The position numbers and the translations under genes were made by a program. From Bactrocera neohumeralis (taxonomy: Eukaryota; Arthropoda; Insecta; Diptera; Tephritidae), in contig NC_065922.1 of assembly GCF_024586455.1 (NCBI RefSeq), forward strand, positions 20,518,089-20,582,088: DNA of 64,000 nucleotides, read 5' to 3'. Shown here one piece after another: positions 1-10,319 of this stretch. Each line of letters opens with the position of its first letter. Positions within the stretch are counted from its first letter, which is position 1. Under the pieces are notes generated by a model that was not told the origin of the DNA, searched no databases, and saw only the letters and a list, made by a program, of their open reading frames with translations.

Positions 1-1225
1 ATAGCCAAAAGTGGTATTGTCGATTTATTGGTGTCTTCATGGTCAATATATAGTAGCTTTAAGTATCGCAAAAGACCGACGTTTTAAGTGAGATCCTTCT
101 TGGATTTTGTAACAGATCCGAAACCTCAATTTGGTAGAGAACCTCGAAGGAACAATTGGCAACTGTGATTAAAAGTCTTGTAAAAAAGTGGATACAGTCG
201 CCCTCTGAAAGGTTTGAGCTCATACATATCTCATGAACCACTAAAGCTATATCGACCATCCTTGCTGAGGAGCATTTCTAGCAACTCCTTTATACTGTGG
301 ATGATATACTTTCACTTTGTAAAATGTAAATCAAGCACCGAGGATCGATTACTTTAGCATTCGGAGACTGACAACGAGTTCCAGTATAAATGGGGTATAT
401 GCTGATACGGAAGCTTCTTCAGACAAACATTGAAATAAGCTCACTTCACTTTAATTTTGTGTGTTTTTAGTTAGTAAATTAATTAATTTAAAAATCACTT
501 AGCACACTCATAGCTGAAATGGTTGGAGTGTTTATAATTATGAGGAAAACGAGCGTTGCCACATCTTAGAGACCAAATGTGATGAATTTTTTCTTTGTTT
601 GTACTTTCGCGTGATGTTTTTTCTGCGCGTTCTAAAAAAATAACTCCGGTCGAGTCAATACCCGGGGTGACTAAAGTACCTTCGCGTAATACTCCTTTCT
701 GTAAAAGAAATAAGATTGCTAAATAAAGAAAGAGGAAAGGAAAGAGAAATCGGAATTTTGCCGATATCGAAATAAAACTTTGCACAAATAGTGTCTTAAA
801 AAAATAAAACATCTCACGTCTACAAACTGTCGAAATGGGAGCAGAACTGTTGAAGTCCATAGATACCGATTATAGTAAAAATATAGGTCAACCCGTGAGA
901 TAATTTTTGTCTCACAATAATGTGTCTTTATGCTGAAATCGGCAATAGTTCTCCTTAGCTCCCATATGCCTAATTTAAAGATTTTCGAACTTCCGCGTGA
1001 TTTTATGTTGACTTTATAGACAATAAGTGAGGTGTCTTAGTGATACTCAGAGAGCAAGTTTAAAAAAATGTGGATTTTTTATTGGCACAAATTTTATAAT
1101 CATAAGACCAAACAGAACCAAAATTTACATAAAATGGCGGTTACAAAAAAATAAAGGTTGATGTTTTCACAAATTTTCTTTATTGGGGGAATGCATCAGC
1201 TTCTTTATGACAATGATCGGATGAA
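1..1225. other. Region with no recognisable gene
   Basis: AT-rich sequence with no ORF I can relate to a known family. A 121-codon minus-strand ORF at 495-860 is low in complexity and hydrophobic and has no motif I recognise. It may be old repeat sequence. The segment ends where reverse-transcriptase-like coding begins, near 1226. Confidence 0.5.
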
Positions 1226-2000
1226 AGCATGCTCGAGAATTGAACTTTAAGTGTGCTCCGCCCAATCCACAAAAAGGGAGACCTCACAATCTGCGCCAGC
1301 TACGGATGGATAAGCTTCCTCAACATCGCATATAAGATTCTATCGAGCGTATTGTGTGAAAGATTAAAGTCCATCATCAAGAAACTGATTGGACCTTATC
1401 AGTGTGGCTTTAGGTCTGGAAAAACAACAACCGACCAGATATTCAGCATGCGCCAAATCTTGGAAAAGACCCGTGAGAAGAGAATCGACACACACTACCT
1501 CTTCGTCGATTTCAAAGCTGCTTTTGTCTGCACGAAAAGGACCTGTCTTTATGCCGCGATGTCTGAATTTGGTATCCTCGCAAAACTAATACGTTGTGTA
1601 AGCCGTTCGATACCAAGCGAGGTTCGACTTCTTCAATTTACTCCTTGAAAAAATAATACGAACTGCAGATCTGAATAGAGAAGGTACAATCTTCTACTAT
1701 ACGCCGATGACATCGATGACGAATCAAATGGGTCTGGTAGTGAACGAGGGAAAGTCAAAATATCTCCTGTCATTAAATAAACAGTTGTCGTACTCGCGAC
1801 TAGGCTCCCACGTCACTGTTGACAATCATAACTTTGAAGCCGTAGATAATTTCGTCTATCTTGGAACCAGCATAAACACCAACAGCAACGTCAGCCTCGA
1901 AATCCAACGCAGAATAAATCATGCCGACAGGAAATTGAGAAGTAAAGTGCTCTCTCGACGACCAAAGACCAAATGTAATTTTTATTTTGAAAAATCGTCA
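1226..2000 (+). mobile_element. Degenerate non-LTR retrotransposon, reverse transcriptase fragment
   Basis: Translation of 1253-1645 shows reverse-transcriptase landmarks: LRPIHKKGD, then FLNIAYKILSSVLCERLK, QCGFRSGKTTTDQIF and LFVDFKAAF. From about 1707 a second piece continues with MGLVVNEGKSKYL and FVYLGTSINT, the thumb region of the same type of LINE polymerase. The two pieces are in different frames and the palm between them is scrambled and shortened, so this is an inactive relic. The same family recurs on the minus strand at 12.1-12.9, 18.8-20.0 and 46.0-46.35 kb, and as 3'-end fragments near 7.1, 10.7 and 11.4 kb. The clade cannot be assigned safely by eye. Confidence 0.85.
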
Positions 2001-2149
2001 AAGAGATATATTTTTACATATTTAAAAGGATTTAATTTTTTTCAAATTCCCAGACTTGAGCACCCTTCATAATAAAAAAAATGCTCATTCATTGAAAAAC
2101 TATTTGTTTGCACTTCTGGATCGTGTATCGCTGACAACAACTGATTTTG

Positions 2150-2205
2150 CCATTGCAAATCAATTAGCTATATATATATATATAATGTATATGTATATGT
2201 GTAGG
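2150..2205. repeat. TA-rich simple repeat
   Basis: Short run of alternating TA dinucleotides followed by TATG-type repeats, a microsatellite. Confidence 0.7.
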
Positions 2206-2420
2206 CATATAGTTGTGTACTAGTTACTTTCGTGTCGCTCTGTGATAGTTTATAAGTGTCGCGGCAGCTCAAGCCAAGGTTTCAGTTTTGTCTTGGTTTG
2301 TTAACTGTGTTAATCTTTGGTTCCATTCGATTTGTTTATTTAAGGACGTGAAATTTCGTACTTACAGTTATACCGACGGATTGTCGTGTATAAAAAATAT
2401 TGAAAATTGAAAAAAAAAAT

Positions 2421-2796
2421 ATGGGTTTTCGAAGTTTTGCAATTATTTCGATTTTAGTGTGCTTAAACGCTTTCCAAGTACACAGTGATGAGAATTCGGC
2501 GGCAGAGAAAAACAATAATTTAACGGTATTTCCGACAATATTAAATAAGAATACAAACCAATCTTTGTTTTTGTGTCATGTGAAGGGTGTTTTTGATAAA
2601 AAGGAAGGATGCATTTCCGTTTTATAGTATAACACCGACGCTCCGTGAAATACATAACTTAAAAGAAGTCTCAAATAATGTTGTCCTCCACTACTATACA
2701 ATTAAAACTTTCCCTCCGAGCGTATGGAAATATTGTACATTTAGTTTAGAACAAGGAAATGCATCATTATATCCAGCCGATCTCATTTCCATCTAA
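2421..2796 (+). other. Candidate 5' exon with a signal-peptide-like start, or broken small gene
   Basis: An ATG at 2421 follows an A-rich leader and opens a frame starting MGFRSFAIISILVCLNAFQ, which looks like a signal peptide. The frame runs to a stop at 2625. A second frame overlapping from 2587 continues to 2796, as if one reading frame had been shifted near 2613. No GT-AG intron joins the two in phase. Two readings are possible. One is the first exon of the SMP30 gene downstream: a GT at 2478, after CAA, would splice in phase 0 to the exon at 4246, with the mariner at 2878-3940 inside the intron. The other is a small secreted-protein pseudogene. The first is attractive because the neighbouring SMP30 paralog also starts with signal-peptide exons ending in phase 0 at the same place. 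Neither is proven. Confidence 0.35.
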
Positions 2797-2877
2797 TTCT
2801 CGAGTTCGGCACAACTTACTTTATTCTTTCGTTCTCATTGAACAAATAATATGAATATATTGTTTTAATATTGCGTA

Positions 2878-3940
2878 GTCGAAAAAGTCTTTTCGTATTT
2901 TGTCAATAGATGTCGTTGCGGTCGTATATCTAGTGTTGGAAAGTGTGATTTTAAGCTTCATTTAATAAAAAAAAAATTAAAGAATGCCACGCAAGCCACC
3001 AATAAAATTTGTGAAGTTCACGTACACGATGCTGTATCAGTTCATGTAGCACAGCAATGGTTCGCTCGAATCTCTTCTGGAAATTTTGGTGTGAAAGATG
3101 TACCTCGCTCTGGTCGATCTGTCGTTGAAAAAGTCGATGAAATTGTGGAAAAGATTGACCAGAACCGTCACATAAGCAGCCATGACATCGCTAAGGAACT
3201 TAACATTCGTCATCAAACGGTTTTGAACCATTTAAAAAAGGCTGGCTACAAAAAGAAGCTCGATGTTTGGGTACCACATGAATTATCTGTGAAAAATTTA
3301 ATGGACCGAATTAACATCTGAAATGAAGTTAAACCGTTTCTGAAGCGAATAGTAACAGGTCACGAAAAGAGGATCAAATATGACAATAATGTGTGAAAAA
3401 GATCATAGTCCAAGCGTGATGAAGCTCAACCAATTGCCGCAAAGCCAAGATTAACGAATCGAAAGGTTGTGTTGAGTATTTGGTGGGATTGAAAAGGAAT
3501 CATCAGCCGGGTCGAACGATTGATTCTAAATTTTACTGTCAACAACTGATAAGATTGAAGCAAGCAATCGAAAAAAACGACCAGAACTGATGAACAAAAA
3601 TCTCTTCGTCTTCCATCAAAACAACGCTAGACCACACACATCTTTCATGACTAGGCAAAAACTGGGAGAGCTTGGCTGGAAAGTTTACCATTTGTTTCGG
3701 TCAATGCAGTATTCCCTTAATGGAGTAAGGTTGGCTTCCAGAGAGGCCAGTGAAAATTACTTGTCGCAGTTTCTCGCCGAGAAACCAGAAAAGTTTTGCA
3801 CTAATGGAATAATGACTCTAGCGGAAAAATGGCAAAAAGTAGTCAACCAAAATGGTACATATTTGGTTCATTAAAGTTCATTATAAATATAAAAAAAATA
3901 AGTTGAAGTTTGATTAGAAATACGAAAAGACTTTTTAGAC
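2878..3940 (+). mobile_element. mariner-family transposon, internally deleted and inactive
   Basis: Terminal inverted repeats of about 24 bp (left GTCGAAAAAGTCTTTTCGTA, right its near-perfect complement) are flanked by TA at 2876-2877 and 3941-3942. At about 1.06 kb it is shorter than the usual 1.3 kb. Transposase pieces are readable: the helix-turn-helix part at 3091-3321 (VPRSGR, ELNIRHQTVLNHLKKAGYKK, LDVWVPHEL) and the C-terminal catalytic part at 3590-3874 (FHQNNARPHTS, where the catalytic Asp of the usual QDNARPH is Asn). Frameshifts and stops separate them. It lies between the candidate signal-peptide exon at 2421 and the SMP30 exons. A related 5' fragment is at 50.32 kb. Confidence 0.92.
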
Positions 3941-4245
3941 TACCCAATATATCTACGAAAAATTGCTTATATACAACTAATGCCATTAGTCATCGATGAA
4001 TAACAGCAACAAATTACTTATTCTCATAAATCATCGGGTTTTGAAAGGTTAAGCCGATAAGCCACACAAGTTGTAATACTATAATTACATTGCATTTAAA
4101 AATAGGAAAAAATGTATATGTACAAGTATATCAAGTATATAGTATTTACACAGATAAGGCTTATATTACCCAACTATAACACAAAAATATAACAGTTTTC
4201 TTATAAATTTCGAAATACTTGAATACTCACATCTTCCAAACACAG
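3941..4245. other. Intronic or upstream sequence of the first SMP30 gene
   Basis: AT-rich and without coding signal. It ends in the sequence CAAACACAG, a good splice acceptor, immediately before the first recognisable SMP30 codons at 4246. If the 2421 exon belongs to the gene, this is intron. Confidence 0.5.
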
Positions 4246-5310
4246 CTGTCTTACAAAATCGAACCATTGCCCGACTCATATGCCCACCTCGGCGAAGGTC
4301 CCCATTGGGATATTGAGACGCAGAGTCTCTACTATGTTTCTCTTGATTCTGGCTTGATACTACGCTATGACTACCAGGAGGATAAGGTGTACCGTAGCAA
4401 AGTTGAGAATCTCCAATTCACCTCCTTCATTTTGCCGATCGAAGGACAAAAGGATAAATTTGTTGTAGGATCTAGTCGTCGTGTACTGGTCGTCACTTGG
4501 GATGGTGTTACGCCGACAAGCAAGGTAGACCGTGTACTCTTCGAAGTGCAACAAGAAGATCGGTATATTGTTAATCGTTTTAACGATGGCAAAGCTGATC
4601 CACGTGGACGTCTCTTTGCCGGCACGATGCGCTATATCGGCGATGCATACAAAGATCGTTGGGGTGAATTGTATAAATATGAAAATGGCACAGTAACGGT
4701 AGTGAAGACCGATGTCGGCATCTCCAACGGATTGGCATGGAACGAGAAGACAAATAAGTTCTATTTTATAGATACAGCTGACTATGAAGTGAAGGAATAC
4801 GATTATGATCTTGAAGCTGGTGTACCAAGTAAGCATACGTTTGGTTTGATTTGAGAAAGTCTTCACTAGAAATAAATTTGTTATACTTTCATTAATTCAG
4901 CTAAACCGAAGGTAGTTTTCGATGTGCGCCGACCGAATCCAGAGAACAATTTGTTGCCCGATGGTATGACCATAGATAGTGATGGTAATATTTATGTGGC
5001 CACTTACAATGGCTACACCTTATACAAGGTCAATCCAAGGTTAGTCAGCAGATATATGCTTTATTGGATCACTCAGTAGCAAATTTTAATCGTTTCTTTT
5101 TATTTTTTTCTATTTAGCACCGGAGAAGTTCTCTTGGAAATCAAGTTGCCAACCAAGCAGATCACATCTGCCGCCTGGGGTGGTCCCAATCTCGATATCT
5201 TATATGTAACAACATCAGCCGAATTCGATCAACCACCACCGGCTGGCACCACTTACAAGATTACCGGCTTGGGCGCCACTGGTTTGCCTATGACAAAGGT
5301 TCAACTATAA
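4246..5310 (+). CDS. Regucalcin / SMP30-family gluconolactonase-like protein, paralog 1
   Basis: Exons 4246-4828, 4901-5039 and 5118-5310 (TAA), all with GT-AG boundaries and consistent phase, give 304 codons after the acceptor. The product is a six-bladed beta-propeller of the SMP30/gluconolactonase/LRE family (Ca2+ binding, lactone hydrolysis). Metal and substrate ligands of vertebrate regucalcin are recognisable: Glu in LGEGPHWD (residue 17), Arg and Asn in RFNDGKAD, Asn in SNGLAW, Asp in LPDGMTID. The exon begins CTG-TCT-TAC (LSYKIEP) where cytosolic fly regucalcins usually begin MSYK. Either an upstream exon supplies the start or the original ATG has been lost. A mariner lies about 300 bp upstream. 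Paralog 2 follows in the same orientation and shares the phase-0 boundary at this position. Family assignment is firm; the 5' end is open. Confidence 0.93.
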
Positions 5311-5449
5311 TCATACACAGTTACGTTATGTGAAGTTTCATATCAAAATTACTAGATAAAAAATACAAGAATGCATTTCAATTTTCGCAAAGGTCAAGTG
5401 TTTTCTTTTACACATAACGGTAAATTGTAAAATTTTTGTGTGTTTTCGC

Positions 5450-6225
5450 TGCAAAAGTAGACCAATAGGGACAGCTCGAAGTCAGTGGCCTCAACTTTAA
5501 CAGCGCTACGTCCAATTTATGGTCGTCATAATCGTGCTGTCAGATCAACAATTGAGCGTCTAGTGGAAAAATTTGAATCCACAAGCACAGCACAAAATTA
5601 TCCCGTGCCACTGAGACAAAGAAGTGCCCGAAGTGTCGAGAATATAGCTGCCACTAGCGCATCAATTGAGAAAGACCCTAACCAATCTCACACAAGTCGT
5701 TCTCAAACGTTGGGTATCTCTGTGACGTCGTTGTGGCGAATTTGGCGAAAAGATCTTGTCCTACATCCTTACAAAATCAAATTGACGCAAGAACCGAAGC
5801 CGCTTGACAACCAGAATCGTCGTATGTTCGTGAATTGGGCTAAGCAACAACATGAAAATGATCCGGATTTTCATCGAAAAATCATCTTCAGCGATGAAGC
5901 TCATCTCTGGCTGAATAGCTTCGTCAATAAGCAAAATATGTGTTACCATTACGGTGTAGTGCGGTTTATGAACCGGCGACATCGTTGGGCCGTACAATGA
6001 CAACCGAATATTTTTGGCCCGAATTGAATGATATGGACTTGAACGATATGTGGTTCCAACAGAATGGCACCACAAGCCACACAGCGAATGTCACAATCGA
6101 TTTATTAAAAACCAAGTTTATTGAACGTGTTATCTCACGAAATGGCCCAGTCAATTGGCCGCCTCGTATCGTTTGGACTTTCAGAAGTAGAATCATGTCT
6201 CAAAAAATTTGAATCACATTTCATT
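5450..6225 (+). mobile_element. Tc1/mariner-superfamily element, DD41D ('rosa'-like), degenerate
   Basis: Transposase frames at 5485-6000 and 5940-6212 read ALRPIYGRHNR, STIERLVEKFES, LGISVTSLWRIW, then IIFSDEAHLWLN (first catalytic Asp), DLNDMWFQQNGT (second Asp changed to Asn) and VNWPPR. A frameshift near 5970 and a changed third motif make it inactive. Counting between the second and third acidic positions in the better-preserved relatives gives about 41 residues, the DD41D spacing of rosa-like elements. The 5' end is deleted: the TIR-proximal AGGGACAG is joined directly to internal sequence near 5475. It lies between the two SMP30 genes. Relatives are at 10.3, 14.85 and 51.24 kb. Confidence 0.85.
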
Positions 6226-6718
6226 CCATCATAATCCTAACCTATGACCTACGAATTTTGAATTATTATACTGACTGTCGCTGCTGGATAGAAAGTTGAG
6301 TCATTATCATGCCGAGGCTTCATTTTTCATATGTATTAATCTTAAATTGATAGGATCTTGAGATATCTGTGTTTAAAAAAGATGAGACAGACAAATTTCA
6401 GTTCTGCTCGAAAATGTTGACTTTGAAATTATAAATTGAGCGAAGTCCTGAGCCGTTTTTAACAAACTGAATATGAATAAGCAACTATTGTACGAGCTTG
6501 AGAAATTAAAAAAAGAACACATATGTTTTGAAATCGTTCAAAACAGGCAGGTCAAGTGTAAAATTAAAAAAAGATCTGTTACAGTGTCATTTTCAGTTTT
6601 CATATTTCGGAAAAGTATAAATAGACATCTGAGGGGGATTCAAAAGTTAGTATGTAACTGCTTAAAAAGTGTGGAACTATTAAAACATGCTGATGAATTA
6701 GTCTCTTATTTTTGAGAA
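6226..6718. other. Intergenic region upstream of SMP30 paralog 2
   Basis: An 80-codon ORF at 6473-6715 has no recognisable motif and ends just before the SMP30 start codon. The sequence is AT-rich and should contain the promoter of the downstream gene, but I see no clear TATA/initiator pair. Confidence 0.4.
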
Positions 6719-9377
6719 ATGCCTCAAATAGTGAACTGCGGCTTTATTTTTATTTTTATGGGTAATCTTTAAATAATTCCTAAAAATGAATTAACATACC
6801 AATTCAATCTATTTTTAGTGATACTGACATTACGTCCATATGTCTGTAGCGATGCGGTAAGTTTTCAATGAACATAATAAAGAAAACAAGACCTTTACAA
6901 GTTTCTTTACCGAACAAAAGGCTAACTACGAGATCGAAGCATTGAAAGGCACACGAGTGAGTATGGGAGAAGGACCACATTGGAAGTACCCGAACTTATA
7001 CTATGTCGATATGGGTACTGGTGAAGTGGCGCGATATGATTCCATAACCGGGAGGACCCACAAATGTCAAATAAGTAGGTATTGTACAATAACAAAACTA
7101 ACCTAACCTAAGTAAACTTAAAGTAATTCGCGATTATAGTCGATTAATCACCACCAATAGCGTTCACTCGTTGCTCTTCTCTCAGTTTGGCGGCAGTTGA
7201 AATGCCCAGTAAAACACATCGCTAGGCAAGAAGATCTCTTTCCTACAGAGTGGCGGTGTTCTCCTTCCACCAGCGTGTATCGCATCGAACATTTTCAAAG
7301 CTGGAGTGATTTCATCCATTTGGACGATTTGGTCTAGTCCCCGTAGCCGCTATCTTTTTATTCGCCGAATTATATCAATATCGTTGTATAACTCGTGCAT
7401 CTTATCATTCCATCGTCTGAGGTATACGCGATCTGCTATGTTCAAAGGACCATAAATCTGCCGAAAAGTCTTTTTTCTCGAAAATTCCTAGTCGCGTCTC
7501 ATCGGATGTCGACATCGTTCACGTTTTTGCCCCACATAGCAGGGCGGGAATAATGAGCGATTTATATAGTTTGGTTTTGGTTCGTTGAGAGAGGTCTTTA
7601 TCATAAGGTGGCCTTCTAATTTTAGCACATCTTCAAACGGATGTTTGTAGGCTACCCAGGTGATACTTGGTCTAACATCGGAAGTGGTCAGATTCTTGAC
7701 CCATATCTAAAAGAATTTCTGGCCACTCCCAGGAGAAAAGTAAGATATAAAAAACTTTGAAGTAGAATAATCACAATGTTCTTCGCCTGTTAAAATATCT
7801 ACACTAGGTTAGGATAGATGGGTGATCCTTCAGCATGGCGTAGGGATCCTAGACCTAGACTGTTATGTTCAGACCTTTGTGAAACCAGACAAAAAAACTC
7901 ATGTGGTTAGATATTAGCTAACGACAATGTATCCTGGACGTATCAAAAATCTGCTTAGGTGTTTTATTTCTATTTTGGCCATTTCACCTGGTGTTTGGTG
8001 ATGGTGTCTAGTTAGGACTCCTATAACCATTGAAAGGTGACCCTTGCTGAGAGCGAAGAGTTCCCTAGACCTCTTGCAACTTACCCTAGGCCAGAAGGAT
8101 ATTGCGACTGCACAGGTGACTAACGTTTGCTTGGTCTGAAGCCCAACACTCCAGCAGTGAACGGTAGCTCCTACCCAAATCCGAAGTTATTGAGGCTGAA
8201 GTAAATGTCATAGAAAGCACATCAGCCTTACAGTTTCCCGCAAAATCCGGTATGTATACTGTGGTAACAAGTTTTTAGGGTGTCTTGAGTCTTTAGGTAC
8301 TGATATTTTTTGTAAAGTCCCTCATAAAAAAAGTCCAAATGAAAATGTCAACGGAAAGTAAGAAAATACCACCCCACCACATATGATTACTTCCAATACT
8401 TTATTTCCCATTATTGAATTATCCAATCCACAGCAAATCACCGAAAAGTTTCCTTTATTATACCATATAAAAACTCCGACAAACTATTTGCTGTTGGTCT
8501 CAATCGGCTTGCCGCACAAATTTACTGGGATGGCTACGCCACGAAGTGTCAGGTCGTTAAGAAGTTGTTTGAAGTTGAGACAGAGAATCCACGTGGCAAC
8601 AGCAAATGTCTAAACGATGCGAAATGTGATGCCAAAGGACGCCTCTTTACCGGCACAGTTGATTGTGATTTCGGCACTACGGGCGTTAGTGATCGAAGTT
8701 TGTATAAATTCGCTAACGGTAAACTAGAACGGATTTTAGCCAATGTAAATCTCTCGAATGGCATGGCTTGGAATTATAAACGCAGAGAGTACTATTACGT
8801 GGATAGTGGCAGAAATAATATCATACGCTTCGATTACGATTTGAAAACTGGGCGTACAGGTAGGTCACGATCATAATCTCAATTGTAGTCTATGTACATA
8901 TATGTATGTATCTCTTTTCTTGCAGTAAATCCAAAAGTCGTTTTTCACCTGGATGTAAGTGAGTTCACACCCAATAACAGCGGTTGGATAATCATGGACG
9001 GCATGACCATAGACACGTCCGGTTATCTCTATGTTGTTGTACACGGCAGCACCAAAATATTAAAAATTTGCACCAGGTAATAATTCTCGCTGTTCAATAA
9101 ATATTTACACATTTATTTGCACCTGAATTTGCACTTGTATTCACACACTCCCTTCAACTTATCTCTCCATACATATCACCTCAGGAAATGGAGAATAGTC
9201 GAACGTATTGAAATACCTTGCAGTTCAATATCGTCTGCGACCTTTGGCGGCGCCAAGTACAATGAACTTTATGTAACATCTGTAGATGCGGAAAATGCAA
9301 CAACAACTTGTGGCAAGATCTTTCGAATTAAGGGTCTCAACGCTCGCGGAGAGCTCAATCAACCGATAAATTTTTAA
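6719..9377 (+). CDS. Secreted SMP30/regucalcin-like protein, paralog 2
   Basis: Six exons read by eye: 6719-6761, 6819-6856, 6921-7074, 8435-8860, 8926-9076 and 9185-9377, together 1005 nt (334 residues plus TAA), all GT-AG and in phase. The first two mini-exons encode a hydrophobic leader, MPQIVNCGFIFIFMVILTLR then PYVCSDA, a convincing signal peptide. An extracellular or secretory location is therefore likely, unlike cytosolic regucalcin. Propeller motifs follow: MGEGPHW (metal Glu kept), KCLNDAKCD, LSNGMAW (Asn kept) and MDGMTID (Asp kept). Where paralog 1 has Arg in RFNDGK, this copy has Cys, so one substrate-contacting residue is lost and substrate choice may differ. Intron 3 is 1.36 kb and holds retrotransposon debris. 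The other introns are 57-108 bp. Confidence 0.88.
7120..7620 (-). mobile_element. Non-LTR retrotransposon 3'-end fragment inside SMP30-2 intron 3
   Basis: On the minus strand this shows the decayed C-terminal region of the same LINE family as 10.74-11.23 kb. The shared order on the plus strand is: TCAAAGCTGGAGTG, then CCGTAGCCGCT, a stretch matching RQRLRWLGHV, then ACCATAAATCTGCCG, then CCACATAGCAGGGCGGGAAT. It is much mutated and has no open frame. Confidence 0.75.
7621..8434. other. Rest of SMP30-2 intron 3, unassigned
   Basis: No ORF or known repeat recognised. Moderately GC-rich for this region (about 7800-8250), which suggests further decayed transposon sequence. It ends in the acceptor CCAATCCACAG at 8424-8434. 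Confidence 0.4.
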
Positions 9378-9559
9378 TGCACAAAAAATGTAACTGATTA
9401 CGAGATTAATAAAGCAATAAGAAAGTATGGATGAATGTTTACGTTATGTTCTAGATATAGGGAAGGTTCTTTCACTGCTGCAGAGTTCATGCTCATCACA
9501 GCTTTAACGTACTCTCGTATTGACGAAACAGCAGAAGAGCAATTAGAGGTTTTTTACCT

Positions 9560-9990
9560 TGAACTGGTTCATTTAAGTTTGTCCCAGAAGGAAACGTCGG
9601 TGACCCTATGATGTACATACATATACATATAAATGATGAGTATGATGAACTGACTCGATTTAGCTATGTACGTCTGTCCGTTTTTTATATACACAAATTT
9701 GTTCCGAAGTTTTTGAGAATCGATCTGAAATTTTGCACACGTAATTTTTTCCCCAAGAAGCTGCTTCTTTGTCGGAACCGGATATCGAGCCATTATAAGA
9801 TCCAGCAGCCATACAATCTGAACAATCAAACTCAAGTTCTTGTGTAGGAAAACTTTTTTATTTGACAAAATATCAACAGAACAGATTGATTGTTAAGATC
9901 GGACCAAAGTAGCATTTAACCGCCATTCAAAATCGAGCAACATCAAGTTAAAGTTCTTATACACTTTTTTGCTATAAAAAATGTAGCTGT
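9560..9990 (+). repeat. Dispersed repeat of the 'GTCTGTCCGT ... AATTTTGCACACG' type
   Basis: Contains a characteristic series also present at 37.69-37.96 kb: CAGAAGGAAACGTCGG, then ACGTCTGTCCG, then a piece ending ATCTGAAATTTTGCACACG, then CCCAAGAAGCTGCTTCTTTG, then CGGAACCGG, GCCATACAATCTGAAC and CAAGTTCTTGTGTAGGAAAA. From general knowledge such sequences are abundant between genes in tephritids and other flies. The class of element is not evident. Confidence 0.7.
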
Positions 9991-10319
9991 AAAGGGTATT
10001 CTATTTTCGGTGCAATTGAACTTAATATATTTTTTTCGTTATTAAATTGCTCAGAGGATCACAAAGAGTCACATTAGATAAGTAAATGAAGATTGCACCG
10101 CAACCTAGGGTCTATTGTGCCCTCAGAGTCAAATTAACAGATGGTTATTGTTTTTCGAAAAAAGATCAATGTGGACATATAATTTTTTGATAAAAACTAA
10201 TGTTAGATATTCCAAACTAATTTTTGGGATATCTTGTAATTCTTCAGGAGCCAAAAAATCGCCACAAGTATTATGTATTTAGAGGCCAGTGAAAGGTTTA
10301 AACCTCATATATACATATT
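9991..10319. other. Intergenic, nothing recognised
   Basis: AT-rich, with no coding signal or repeat that I can name. Confidence 0.4.

Noticed and set aside
495..860. 121-codon minus-strand ORF
   Set aside because: Hydrophobic and low-complexity, without splice partners or family motifs; likely chance or old repeat.
2587..2627. Tiny intron joining the two frames at 2421 and 2587
   Set aside because: The available GT (2587-2590) and AG (2626-2627) pairs give about 40-nt introns in wrong phase or create a stop; a frameshift explains it better.
4360..4866. 168-codon ORF antisense to SMP30-1
   Set aside because: Shadow of a well-supported coding exon.
6473..6715. 80-codon Lys-rich ORF before SMP30-2
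   Set aside because: No family resemblance; runs into the leader exon region and is AT-rich.
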